From positions 792 through 64,791 of the forward strand of contig NZ_VKDE01000015.1 in NCBI RefSeq assembly GCF_007097485.1: 64,000 nucleotides of DNA, read 5' to 3'. The DNA comes from Carboxylicivirga sp. M1479 (GTDB lineage Bacteria > Bacteroidota > Bacteroidia > Bacteroidales > Marinilabiliaceae). Positions 24,511-32,834 of the stretch are shown here, piece by piece. The position numbers were made by a program, and so were the translations under genes. The notes under the pieces are model-generated. The model saw only the letters and a program-made list of their open reading frames with translations, was not told where the DNA came from and did no database searches. How positions within the stretch are numbered: position 1 is the first letter of the stretch; every line of letters starts with the position of its first letter.

Positions 24511-25665
24511 CTACTCATTTACAAAAACCATTAATGGCTGTGCCAAACCTGAAGCAAAATCGTTCAGATATTGTTCCCATTGGTTTTGTGTGTATTGCTT
24601 ACTGCCACTCCAGGTAAATCCAGCATAAAACTCCACTTTACCTTCAATCACCTTAAGGTGCATCAAGGCATGGCTTTCGTCTTTTACGTCTGATTTAATA
24701 TGAGAAGTTCCTACCATATATTTAGGGTGTGCAACAATAGCCGAACTTAACTCTTCTCCCGTATGTGATGTATGGTAATTTATCCATGTAGCATTCTGCG
24801 TAACCTCTCCTAGTTGATCATGTAGTGTTAAACCAACAGTTAAAGTATCGGTTCCTTCCACTTCAATTATATACTTGGTAAAATTAGTTCCTAAATGAAT
24901 AGAAACATGTTTAGTTTCTTTTACAGGTGAGGATCCTACCTCATAAGGAGCATAATTCAAGGTAAATTCAGTTACTAATGGTCCCTTGTTACCAATTTTA
25001 TAATCAGTGAAGTTTTTAGCCGCAATAAGTTTACCATCAAACATAACTCCTGTTCCACCGCAACCTCGACTTGGTCCGACATGGTAATTATCCAATCCTT
25101 CACCATGGTCGATATGGTAATAACCAGGTTCATTAATATTGCCCAGATACCACTTGTCAATGATTGAGTAATCAACTTTTTTCAACCAACAGTCAATCCC
25201 ACTCGATAGCGTTCCACCCTTTTCGCCAGCTTCAGCTATACGCTGTGCTTCTGGCCCATAGGTGCGAAAGGCAACTCTATCATTCTCCCAGGCAAAATCA
25301 TCGGTACGCTCTGGTACAAAACGTGCAAAGGTTTTCACATTGTTATCATTAGCTTTACCATTTCCAGGTGAAATAGTAAATACCTTCTGTTCTTTTGCAT
25401 CTAATTGGACTATAAAAGCTATGCCATCTATTTCATTATCACCATTGGTATCCAATAACTGGCTCTGTATTTCCTCATCACTAGCTTGATCTTTGACCAC
25501 CAATTGCATTTTATCAAGATTGCTATCGATCAAGCTTACTTTAACCAATTCGTTTGCTCGAATCATATCAGTAGGATTACTTACTGATACTTGAAGTTGT
25601 TGTTGGCTACAGCTGCTCATAAAGAGCAGAACTGCAACAAACAATATTGAGACTATTTGCTTCAT
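24511..25665 (-). CDS. DUF4861 family lipoprotein
   Basis: A 384-residue predicted lipoprotein (lipobox LFMSSC, Cys about residue 19). The sequence matches my recollection of DUF4861, a beta-sandwich family common in Bacteroidota polysaccharide utilisation loci for uronate-containing polymers; landmarks are YGPEAQRIAEAG, WYLGNINEPGYYHIDHGEGLDNYHVGPSRGCGG (24 or more conserved-looking residues at about 165-200) and GFTWSGSKQYTQ. The biochemical activity is not established to my knowledge. It is the last gene of the KDG/KDU operon, 2 bases after kduD, and probably acts in the periplasm or outer membrane on unsaturated uronate oligomers. Confidence 0.8.
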   Translation of the reverse strand: MKQIVSILFVAVLLFMSSCSQQQLQVSVSNPTDMIRANELVKVSLIDSNLDKMQLVVKDQASDEEIQSQLLDTNGDNEIDGIAFIVQLDAKEQKVFTISPGNGKANDNNVKTFARFVPERTDDFAWENDRVAFRTYGPEAQRIAEAGEKGGTLSSGIDCWLKKVDYSIIDKWYLGNINEPGYYHIDHGEGLDNYHVGPSRGCGGTGVMFDGKLIAAKNFTDYKIGNKGPLVTEFTLNYAPYEVGSSPVKETKHVSIHLGTNFTKYIIEVEGTDTLTVGLTLHDQLGEVTQNATWINYHTSHTGEELSSAIVAHPKYMVGTSHIKSDVKDESHALMHLKVIEGKVEFYAGFTWSGSKQYTQNQWEQYLNDFASGLAQPLMVFVNE

Positions 25666-25667
25666 AA

Positions 25668-26471
25668 CTATTCTGTTATATCGTTTTCGCCCTTCACGTA
25701 ACCAAAGTTGGCCAAAATACCACCATCAACATAAAGAACATGACCGTTAACAAACTCGCTCGCTTTAGAGGCTAAGAACAAGGCTGCATTACCAATATCT
25801 TCTGGTTCGCCCCAACGTGCAGCAGGCGTACGCATCATTACTAAATCATTAAATGGATGATCACCTTCACGAATTTCTGCGGTTTGAGAAGTCGCAATAT
25901 AACCTGGTCCGATACCATTGATTTGAACACCATACTTAGCCCACTCGCAGCACATATTAGCGGTTAACAACTTTAAACCTCCTTTGGCAGCAGCATAAGC
26001 CGATACAGAGTTACGACCGTATACGCTCATCATCGAACACATATTGATGATTTTACCAGCACGCTTTTTAATCATCCCAGGAGCCACACGCTTTGCCACA
26101 ATTAATGGCGCAATCAAGTCAACATCAATCACCTGTTTGAAATCTGCAATCGGCATATCAAGAATTGGAATACGTTTGATGATACCCGCATTGTTAACCA
26201 AGATATCAACACCGCCTAAATCCTTTTCTATTTGGCTTATTCCTTTATCAACTTCTTCTTCATTTGTTACATTAAATACCAAAGTATATACATCAATACC
26301 AACCTTGGCATACTCAGCTTTGCATGCCTCCAATTTCTCTTCCGACAAATCGTTAACACAAACTTTAGCACCAGCTTGACCTAATACTTTTCCAATGGCC
26401 ATTCCAATACCATGAGTTCCCCCGGTGATTAGTGCGACTTTTCCTTCTAATCCAAATAATTTGTTTATCAT
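25668..26471 (-). CDS. kduD: 2-dehydro-3-deoxy-D-gluconate 5-dehydrogenase
   Basis: A 267-residue classical short-chain dehydrogenase. The NAD-binding turn is TGGTHGIGMAIG, followed by the NNAG motif, the catalytic Ser region (MCSMMSVYG) and YAAAK as the catalytic Tyr/Lys pair. A SDR in this position after KduI is expected to interconvert 3-deoxy-D-glycero-2,5-hexodiulosonate and 2-keto-3-deoxygluconate (KDG). It lies 41 bases after kduI in an operon that also supplies KDG kinase and KDPG aldolase, which completes the route to pyruvate and glyceraldehyde 3-phosphate. Confidence 0.9.
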   Translation of the reverse strand: MINKLFGLEGKVALITGGTHGIGMAIGKVLGQAGAKVCVNDLSEEKLEACKAEYAKVGIDVYTLVFNVTNEEEVDKGISQIEKDLGGVDILVNNAGIIKRIPILDMPIADFKQVIDVDLIAPLIVAKRVAPGMIKKRAGKIINMCSMMSVYGRNSVSAYAAAKGGLKLLTANMCCEWAKYGVQINGIGPGYIATSQTAEIREGDHPFNDLVMMRTPAARWGEPEDIGNAALFLASKASEFVNGHVLYVDGGILANFGYVKGENDITE

Positions 26472-26512
26472 GAGTTTTCGTTTTAATAATTAAACAATGT
26501 GAAATTACGAGC

Positions 26513-27358
26513 TTAACGTAATTCGTCTGGCTGAATATGATCCATATCGGTATAATCAAGGTTTTCGCCTCCCATACCCCAAATAAAACAGTAATTGCTG
26601 GTTCCAACTCCCGAGTGAATTCCCCATTCAGGTGAGAAGACAGCTTGCTCATTGTGGATAAATAAATGACGTGTTTCCGTTGGTTCTCCCATTAGATGGC
26701 AGACAGCTTGACCTTTTGGCACTTCAAAATAAAAATAAGCTTCCATCCGGCGGTCGTGAGTATGACTTGGCATAGTATTCCACACCGAACCTTCATGTAA
26801 TTCAGTTAAGCCCATTACTAATTGACACGAATCGACAATACCAGGTACGATTAACTGATAGATGGTACGCTCATTACTTGTAGCCTGCGATCCTAAATTA
26901 AGTATGTTCGCTTTATCTTTATTAACAACTGTTGTTGCGTACTCTTTATGAGCAGGTGTTGAGCTTAAGTAAAATTTAGCAGGATTGTTTTTGTCAACAC
27001 TGGCAAACTTTACTTCTTTGCTACCACGACCAATATAAATAGCCTCTTTATTCTTCAACTCATACTCTACGCCATCAACGGTAACAATACCATCACCAGC
27101 AATGTTGATAGCTCCTAACTCTCGACGCTCACAAAAATACTCCGATTTAATGGCATCAATAGTTTCCATCACTAATTCCTGATCCACAGGAAATGCTCCA
27201 CCAAGAATATAACGTTCGTACTGGGAGTAGCTCAGGTTGATTTCGTCTTTCACAAACAATGTCTCAACCAAAAACTCTTTTCTTAATTTCTCTGTATCGT
27301 AATTTTTAACGTCTCCCGGATGACAGGCTCTGCGACGGTCATATTTTATTGTTGTCAT
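26513..27358 (-). CDS. kduI: 5-dehydro-4-deoxy-D-glucuronate isomerase
   Basis: A 281-residue cupin-fold isomerase of typical KduI length. The metal-binding pattern is visible in TMPSHTHDRRMEAYFYF and WGIHSGVGTSNYCFIWG, and the start contains RRACHPGDVKNYDTEKLR, as in known KduI proteins. It converts 5-keto-4-deoxyuronate, released from unsaturated uronates by lyases and hydrolases, to 3-deoxy-hexodiulosonate for KduD. KduI is used for pectin-, glycosaminoglycan- and ulvan-type unsaturated uronates, whereas alginate-derived DEH normally bypasses it; this points to the likely substrates. Confidence 0.95.
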   Translation of the reverse strand: MTTIKYDRRRACHPGDVKNYDTEKLRKEFLVETLFVKDEINLSYSQYERYILGGAFPVDQELVMETIDAIKSEYFCERRELGAINIAGDGIVTVDGVEYELKNKEAIYIGRGSKEVKFASVDKNNPAKFYLSSTPAHKEYATTVVNKDKANILNLGSQATSNERTIYQLIVPGIVDSCQLVMGLTELHEGSVWNTMPSHTHDRRMEAYFYFEVPKGQAVCHLMGEPTETRHLFIHNEQAVFSPEWGIHSGVGTSNYCFIWGMGGENLDYTDMDHIQPDELR

Positions 27359-27376
27359 ATCTATAATATTTAAATA

Positions 27377-28708
27377 TTATTCTTTTATTAGATTTAAATT
27401 CTCATCAAGTGGTGTCATTTTAGGCACAAGCAATTGTACAATTCCTAAAAGAACTAAATACATAGCACCACCAATGAGGAATGCCCAGAAGTAACCGGTA
27501 TTTCCGGCACTATCAAGAACAGTACCTAAGGCAACATCGGCAAGAGCGGCAGCCGCTACACCAACCATACCACCAATACCCGTTACAGAAGCAACTGCTT
27601 TTTTAGGGAATATATCTGATACTATTGTGAAAATATTCGCCATCCATGCCTGGTGACCAGCCGCACCAATTCCTATCAAAACAACCGCTACATACAAGCT
27701 GTCGGCAAAAGCCACGTAACTTACCGGTAGAATAATTAATGCACAAGCCAACATGGTTCTCTTACGTGCTTTATTAACAGACCATCCTTTGTTCATAAAA
27801 TACCCGGATATCCATCCACCCATTATACTACCACCGTCTGCCAGAGCATAAATAATCAAGAATGGTAGTCCCATGCTTTTAATATCTATTCCAAAAGTAG
27901 AAGCCATATATTTTGCTCCCCAGAATAAATAGAAGAACCAAACCGCATCAGAAATTTTTGCAACAGCAAAAGCCCATGTTTGACGTTTTGGTAACACTTT
28001 ACCCCAAGAAATTTTTTCTGTACTTTCAGTAACCACCTCATCTGAGTTGATATATGCCAGCTCCTCCTTTGATATGTTTGGATTATCTGCAGGTTTTTTA
28101 TAAACCTTTAACCATAATACAACCCAAATTGAACTTAAAGCCCCTGTAATTAGAAACGGAATTTTCCAGCCTTCACCAGTGTGCTTATCTACTATAGCTC
28201 CAACAACAAATGGAGCTGCAATAGCACCAATACTTGTAGCAGCATTGTATAAACCCGTTGCAAACGCACGTTCTTTTTTAGGGAAATATTCAGCAACAGT
28301 TTTATTTGCAGCAGGAAAGTGCCCCGCTTCACCAAAACCTAAACCAAAACGGGCAACAGCAAATAAACCAACACTGGTAATTGTCATATTAAAAAGAGTA
28401 ATCTCTTGTACGACCAATGCATGTCCCATACCAAATAAACTCCATATGCCGATGGCCAGCATATAACCTTTTTTAGTTCCAAGGCGATCGATAATACCAC
28501 CCATGGTTAGCATACCAATTCCATATGCTACTTTAAAGGCAATAACAATTGTTGCATAGTCAGTATTAGTCCATCCAAACACATCTTCTAATATGGGCGC
28601 CATAACACCAATAATACTTCTATCGAAGTAATTAATGGTTGTTGCGAAAACCAGCATCAATAAAATTCGATAGCGGTACTTCGTTTTAACATCTGTTGAT
28701 TTTGTCAT
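27377..28708 (-). CDS. MFS hexuronate transporter, ExuT family
   Basis: A 443-residue major facilitator with twelve predicted membrane helices and a central cytoplasmic loop (about 195-225). Family landmarks are NYFDRSIIGVMAPIL near the first helix, GGIIDRLGTKKG in the loop after helix 2, and RFGLGFGEAGHFPAANK in helix 4/5, typical of the anion:cation symporter group that includes ExuT (hexuronate) and sugar-acid permeases. Placed between the KDPG aldolase and kduI genes, it most likely imports galacturonate, glucuronate or an unsaturated or keto-deoxy uronate across the inner membrane. Confidence 0.88.
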   Translation of the reverse strand: MTKSTDVKTKYRYRILLMLVFATTINYFDRSIIGVMAPILEDVFGWTNTDYATIVIAFKVAYGIGMLTMGGIIDRLGTKKGYMLAIGIWSLFGMGHALVVQEITLFNMTITSVGLFAVARFGLGFGEAGHFPAANKTVAEYFPKKERAFATGLYNAATSIGAIAAPFVVGAIVDKHTGEGWKIPFLITGALSSIWVVLWLKVYKKPADNPNISKEELAYINSDEVVTESTEKISWGKVLPKRQTWAFAVAKISDAVWFFYLFWGAKYMASTFGIDIKSMGLPFLIIYALADGGSIMGGWISGYFMNKGWSVNKARKRTMLACALIILPVSYVAFADSLYVAVVLIGIGAAGHQAWMANIFTIVSDIFPKKAVASVTGIGGMVGVAAAALADVALGTVLDSAGNTGYFWAFLIGGAMYLVLLGIVQLLVPKMTPLDENLNLIKE

Positions 28709-28718
28709 AATCTTATAT

Positions 28719-29390
28719 TTAGCTTTTTATACTAATAATTGTATCAATCAATTCTTTGACTTTAGCCTCTAGTGAATTCCAGTCTTTATTGTCCATTATT
28801 TCTTTTGGAAATAAATTAGAGCCCATACCCACACATGTGACGCCTGCTTCAAACCATTCTTTTAAGTTTTCTTTTTCACAAGAAACACCACCAGTAGGCA
28901 TAATATCGGTCCACGGCATAGGTGCTTTAACAGCCTTTACAAAAGATGGACCTCCCACTTCAGAAGCTGGAAATACCTTCACTACTTCTGCACCCAACTC
29001 TTGTGCTTTATTAATCTCTGAAATAGTTCCACAGCCAGGCGACCACATTATTTTACGACGATTACAAACTTTAACCATCTGTTCGTTTAAAAGTGGTGAT
29101 ACAATGAAATTAGCACCATTCTGAATGTATAACGCTGTTGTACCTTCTTCAACTATTGAGCCTGCACCCATAATCATACCTGGTAATTCTGCCAAAGCAT
29201 ATTTATTTATCTCAGTAAATAACTCGTGAGCAAAATCACCACGATTCACAAACTCAAATACTCGGATACCTCCATTGTAGCAGGCTTTAACAACTGCCTT
29301 ACAAACATCTAGATTTGCATGATAAAAAACTGGAACAACACCCGTTTCTTTCATTGCCTGATAAACCTCTACTCTTGTATACTTTGCCAT
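28719..29390 (-). CDS. 2-keto-3-deoxy-6-phosphogluconate aldolase
   Basis: A 223-residue class I aldolase of the KDPG/KHG family. It has a TIM-barrel with the Schiff-base Lys in EVVKVFPASEVGG and conserved GAGSIVEEGT and SPGCGTISE segments. It splits KDPG into pyruvate and glyceraldehyde 3-phosphate. I chose the ATG at 29390 (MAKYTRVEVYQ). A longer frame from a GTG at 29453 is open, but its extra 21 residues coincide with a perfect 15-bp hairpin and are not family-like. The product of the upstream KDG kinase is its substrate. Confidence 0.92.
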   Translation of the reverse strand: MAKYTRVEVYQAMKETGVVPVFYHANLDVCKAVVKACYNGGIRVFEFVNRGDFAHELFTEINKYALAELPGMIMGAGSIVEEGTTALYIQNGANFIVSPLLNEQMVKVCNRRKIMWSPGCGTISEINKAQELGAEVVKVFPASEVGGPSFVKAVKAPMPWTDIMPTGGVSCEKENLKEWFEAGVTCVGMGSNLFPKEIMDNKDWNSLEAKVKELIDTIISIKS

Positions 29391-29410
29391 TTGTTTATAT
29401 TGTAATGTGA

Positions 29411-29460
29411 TTAGGCTGTGCTGAATTCTTTCCTTCAAACTTTCCTTCAGCACAGCCTAA
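29411..29460 (-). other. Intercistronic hairpin between KDG kinase and KDPG aldolase genes
   Basis: Arms TTAGGCTGTGCTGAA (29411-29425) and TTCAGCACAGCCTAA (29446-29460) are perfectly complementary over 15 bp with a 20-base pyrimidine-rich loop. It starts 13 bases after the kinase stop and ends 20 bases before the aldolase ATG. The transcript side lacks a U-run, so it is more likely an mRNA processing, stability or attenuation element than a terminator. Confidence 0.6.
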
Positions 29461-29473
29461 GCCACCAAGATTG

Positions 29474-30511
29474 TTATCTACTTACTCTTCCTGAAGCATC
29501 TCCTGACATCAGTTTTTCAACTTCTTCAACTGTTACTAAATTATAATCACCCGGTATGGTATGCTTTAAGCAAGAAGCTGCGGTTGCAAACTCCAATGCT
29601 TTTTGGTCATCTCCTTCGTAACTTAATAAGCCATAAATTAAACCTCCCATAAAAGAATCACCACCTCCAACACGATCTACAATGTGGGTGATATCGTAAT
29701 CAGCCGCTTTGAATAAGGTTTCACCATCGTATAGTACGCCCGACCAAGTATTGTGGTTAGCATTGATCGAACCACGAAGCGTGGTAATCACTTTCTTAAC
29801 ACGTGGATATAATTTCATGATCTGTTGTGAAACACTACGATATGCTTCTGCTTCAACATGTCCACTGGTCACATCCATGCCTTCAGGATGAATACCAAGT
29901 ACCATAGCAGCATCTTCTTCGTTACCAAGCACAATATCGCATCCGGCAACTAACTCAGGCATCACATCAGAAGCTAGCTTACCATATTTCCAAAGGTTCT
30001 TGCGGTAATTTAAATCACACGAAACAGTCACACCTAGGCGGTTTGCAGCCTGTATAGCCTCTAAACATGCGTCAGCTGCTCCTTGCGAAACAGCAGGTGT
30101 AATACCTGTCCAATGGAAAAAAGAAGCATCTTTCAATACTTCATCCCAATTAACCATGCCTTTTTCAATACTTGAGAAAGATGAGTATGCGCGATCATAA
30201 ACAACTTTACTTGCACGTGCAACAGCACCTGTCTCTAAAAAATAGATCCCCAAACGTTCACCACCATAGAGTATTTTACTGGTATCAACTCCGAACTTAC
30301 GTAACTCCTTCATACAAGAGTCACCCAAATCATTCTTTGGTAATCGAGTAACCAAGCTCGCATCAATACCATAATTTGCTAATGAATAAGCCACATTGGC
30401 CTCTCCGCCTCCATAACACATTTCTAACTCTTTTGCTTGCGAAAAGCGTTGATAACCTGGTGTAGACAATCGAAGCATAATCTCTCCGAATGCGATCACT
30501 TTTTTGGACAT
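29474..30511 (-). CDS. kdgK: 2-keto-3-deoxygluconate kinase
   Basis: A 345-residue PfkB-family sugar kinase. N-terminal FGEIMLRLSTPGYQRF and YGGGEANVAYSLANYG form the substrate side; DRVGGGDSFMGGLIYGLL holds the anion hole and catalytic Asp near residue 290. In this operon the expected reaction is ATP-dependent phosphorylation of KDG to KDPG, which the next gene product cleaves. It lies 12 bases downstream of the LacI-type regulator gene, so they are almost surely co-transcribed. Confidence 0.9.
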   Translation of the reverse strand: MSKKVIAFGEIMLRLSTPGYQRFSQAKELEMCYGGGEANVAYSLANYGIDASLVTRLPKNDLGDSCMKELRKFGVDTSKILYGGERLGIYFLETGAVARASKVVYDRAYSSFSSIEKGMVNWDEVLKDASFFHWTGITPAVSQGAADACLEAIQAANRLGVTVSCDLNYRKNLWKYGKLASDVMPELVAGCDIVLGNEEDAAMVLGIHPEGMDVTSGHVEAEAYRSVSQQIMKLYPRVKKVITTLRGSINANHNTWSGVLYDGETLFKAADYDITHIVDRVGGGDSFMGGLIYGLLSYEGDDQKALEFATAASCLKHTIPGDYNLVTVEEVEKLMSGDASGRVSR

Positions 30512-30523
30512 AATATATATTCT

Positions 30524-31528
30524 TTAAAATTGCTCTTTATTTGATGATTGACGCCATTCAACCTTAACCGGAACAACTTTGGTTGTATTTAGCTTCTTAT
30601 CTTTAATACACTCTAACATCGATTGAGCTGCGATACGTCCCATTTCTTCACCATCCTGATTAACCGTTGACATAGATGGCGACATTAACTCCGCAAATGG
30701 TTCATCTCCAAATCCTACAACACAAACCTCACTAGGAATGCTAATATTATTCTTCAGTAAGCATTCTATTGTACCAAGAGCGGCGTAGTCCCCAGCACAT
30801 ACCAGAGCATCAAATTCCTTTTTTCCAACAATATCGTTTATTGCATCAAATCCTGAGCTACGAGTTAAGGCATTGTCGATGATTGTTACTTCTAGCTTTG
30901 GCACCTTAGCTTCTTCAATAGCATCTAAAAAACCATTTTTACGTTGTTTATATATATGTGCATTATCATTACCGGTAAGGTGTATGAATTTACGACAACC
31001 TTTTTTTATTAAATTCTGTGTAACTATGTATGATCCTTTATAATTATCATTAATGATTTTTGGACCATCTAGCAATTCGTTAACTCGATCAAATTGTACC
31101 AATGGCATTTGGGAACTAACACGCTGGAGATGTTCAAAATCGTTTGTTTCTATGGAGTGAGAAATGATAATACCTGCAACTCGACTATTAAACAAGGTAT
31201 CAATAGCTTTAACTTCATTATCAAACCTTTCAGATGTTTGAATAATAGTTAAATTATATCCTGCCTGATTAAGTACTTCTTCAACACCTCCAATAACATT
31301 GCTAAAAAAATGACGATTGATGCGTGGTACAACCATTCCAATGGTATCACTTGTTCCCTTGCGAAGCGACGATGCAATAACATTAGGTTGATAGCCCATT
31401 TCATTAGCCGTTCGCTTGACAAGTTCGCGCGTTTTAATGCTCACCCTTTCATTATCAGCCAAGGCTCTTGAAACTGTGGACGGGGTAACCTTTAATTTTT
31501 TTGCAATATCTACAATTGTGACTTTCAT
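30524..31528 (-). CDS. LacI-family transcriptional regulator of uronate operon
   Basis: A 334-residue repressor. Residues 1-60 are a LacI helix-turn-helix with hinge helix (VTIVDIAKKLKVTPSTVSRAL, then YQPNVIASSLRKG). The remainder is a periplasmic-binding-protein-like effector domain (DTIGMVVPRINRHFFSNVIGG to the C-terminus). It is the first gene of the uronate operon, and two palindromic LacI-type sites lie within 3-44 bases upstream of its ATG, so it very likely represses itself and the operon and is released by a pathway intermediate such as KDG or KDPG; the effector is inferred. Confidence 0.9.
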   Translation of the reverse strand: MKVTIVDIAKKLKVTPSTVSRALADNERVSIKTRELVKRTANEMGYQPNVIASSLRKGTSDTIGMVVPRINRHFFSNVIGGVEEVLNQAGYNLTIIQTSERFDNEVKAIDTLFNSRVAGIIISHSIETNDFEHLQRVSSQMPLVQFDRVNELLDGPKIINDNYKGSYIVTQNLIKKGCRKFIHLTGNDNAHIYKQRKNGFLDAIEEAKVPKLEVTIIDNALTRSSGFDAINDIVGKKEFDALVCAGDYAALGTIECLLKNNISIPSEVCVVGFGDEPFAELMSPSMSTVNQDGEEMGRIAAQSMLECIKDKKLNTTKVVPVKVEWRQSSNKEQF

Positions 31529-31530
31529 AT

Positions 31531-31572
31531 AAAATACAAACGTTTGCGCAAAAATACAAACGTTTGTATTTT
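31531..31572. promoter_or_regulatory. Tandem LacI-type operators upstream of the regulator gene
   Basis: The 16-base sequence AAAATACAAACGTTTG occurs twice, at 31531-31546 and 31551-31566, exactly 20 bases apart (about two helical turns). The second copy is part of a 22-bp perfect palindrome (31551-31572) centred on the CG of CAAACGTTTG, the classic LacI-family half-site arrangement. In the first copy only the core CAAACGTTTG (31537-31546) is palindromic. The sites start 3 bases before the ATG on the minus strand. Confidence 0.85.
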
Positions 31573-32183
31573 TTGCAAAATATTATGCCTTTTTTTTAAG
31601 ATACGTAATTATAGCAAATCGATTACCCCTTCATTTACAAAGCTCTAGGTGAGTTAATAATAAGATCTTTTATTTCACAAATTGCATCATTTTTCGCTTT
31701 CCATTGTATTTTAACCTTAGAAGAAATAGACCGAATTGAAGTTGCCCAACATAGATAAGTATATATTACTCCAACGCAAACAATTCATAGTTATCCACAC
31801 ATAGAGTAGTAAAATTACCTGCCCCAATTATTGCAAAAACAAGGGTCCATCGATGTCCTTATCCCCCGTCGACAACCCTTCATACTACACTTTAGCAGCC
31901 CATTTTTAGTATTTATTTCTTAGGTATTCAAATAGTGCTGACCACCAATGGTCACTGTTATGGTTCTTAATCGACGATCGACGGATACTGAGCGATGCCG
32001 AAATGAACCTATCATGTTCCCCGCGCTCGGCAATAGGCTTGCTTATAAAATTAAGAGCGTATGACATTTTAGATTGAGAAATATGAATAGATGCTGATGC
32101 CTATGCAACATTGGCATAATCAACCTGATTTAAAGCTTCTTCCCATGAAGTGCCATCAAGTGTGATAAACTAATGCCTGTATT
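31573..32183. other. Gap between uronate operon and response regulator gene
   Basis: About 600 bases with no intact gene. The part nearest the operators is AT-rich and must hold the operon promoter, but I could not find a good TTTG/TAnnTTTG pair. Positions 31906-32168 contain a degraded minus-strand reading frame (listed separately). The response regulator stop at 32184 has no obvious terminator hairpin behind it. Confidence 0.5.
31906..32168 (-). pseudogene. Degraded coding remnant of unknown family
   Basis: One minus-strand frame reads like protein: ITLDGTSWEEALNQVDYANV, then a TAG stop at 32101-32103, then in the same frame about 65 more residues including SKPIAERGEHDRFISASLSI and ending SDHWWSALFEYLRNKY before TAA at 31906-31908. 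There is no start codon upstream of the internal stop. It is probably the 3' end of a decayed gene. I do not recognise the family; a short expressed peptide from the internal Met cannot be excluded. Confidence 0.35.
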
Positions 32184-32834
32184 TCAAATTGTAACCACTT
32201 TATTTTTAATGGCCCAAATAATTAAACCAGCATTATTTTTTGTATTTGTTTTATTCATTAAACGGCGTTTGTTCGATTCAATAGTGGCGAGAGTAACAAA
32301 CATTTTCTTTGCTAGTTCCTGGTTAGTTAGGCCTTGGCAAATTAACTCGAGCAGGTTCACTTGGTGCTCAGTGAGATTGAGTAAATCTTTTTTATCCTGA
32401 ACTATTTCTTCTTCCAGACCATGAATATTTACGATAATAGAGTGTAATAAATCAGGTGAAAAGAAATTACCATCATGGTGTACTTCACGCACAGCCTCTT
32501 CCAATTCATCGGGCGTGGATTGCTTAAGTACAAAGCCTTTAGCCCCGGCAGTTACCATACTATAATAATATTTACGGTCGGAATAAACTGATAAGGCTAT
32601 TATTTTCATTTCGGGACGCAAGCTGACAGCCAACTTGGTAGCATCAATACCGTCCATAACAGGCATGCCGATATCCATTAAAACAATGTCAACATCCAAG
32701 TTCAAAAGGTCATCGGTGAACTCTTTACCATTGCTGTACTCAGCTATAATTTCAAAATCATCAACTGAATTAATCAGCAGCTTTAAGCCCTCCTGAATCA
32801 TTGGTAAATCCTCTACTATAGCAATTTTTATCAT
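32184..32834 (-). CDS. NarL/FixJ-type response regulator
   Basis: A 216-residue regulator. The receiver domain (1-120) has the acidic pair E8/D9, phospho-acceptor D54 (VLMDIGMPVMDG), the switch Ser in ALSV and the conserved Lys in FVLKQ. The C-terminal LuxR-type helix-turn-helix (about 150-210) reads LTEHQVNLLELICQGLTNQE, then a recognition helix. Its ATG overlaps the histidine kinase stop by four bases (ATGA), so it is the cognate partner. Target genes are unknown; the neighbouring small membrane protein gene and subtilase locus are candidates by position only. Confidence 0.93.
   Translation of the reverse strand: MIKIAIVEDLPMIQEGLKLLINSVDDFEIIAEYSNGKEFTDDLLNLDVDIVLMDIGMPVMDGIDATKLAVSLRPEMKIIALSVYSDRKYYYSMVTAGAKGFVLKQSTPDELEEAVREVHHDGNFFSPDLLHSIIVNIHGLEEEIVQDKKDLLNLTEHQVNLLELICQGLTNQELAKKMFVTLATIESNKRRLMNKTNTKNNAGLIIWAIKNKVVTI

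Noticed and set aside
31528-31572. Attachment-site-like direct repeats from a mobile element
   Set aside because: The repeats are palindromic LacI-type sites placed exactly before a LacI gene; no integrase or element boundary is nearby.
31791-31799. TTATCCACA, a perfect DnaA-box sequence
   Set aside because: Only one copy was noticed, with no cluster of boxes and no dnaA, dnaN or parAB genes nearby; a single 9-mer match is expected by chance, so no origin is called.
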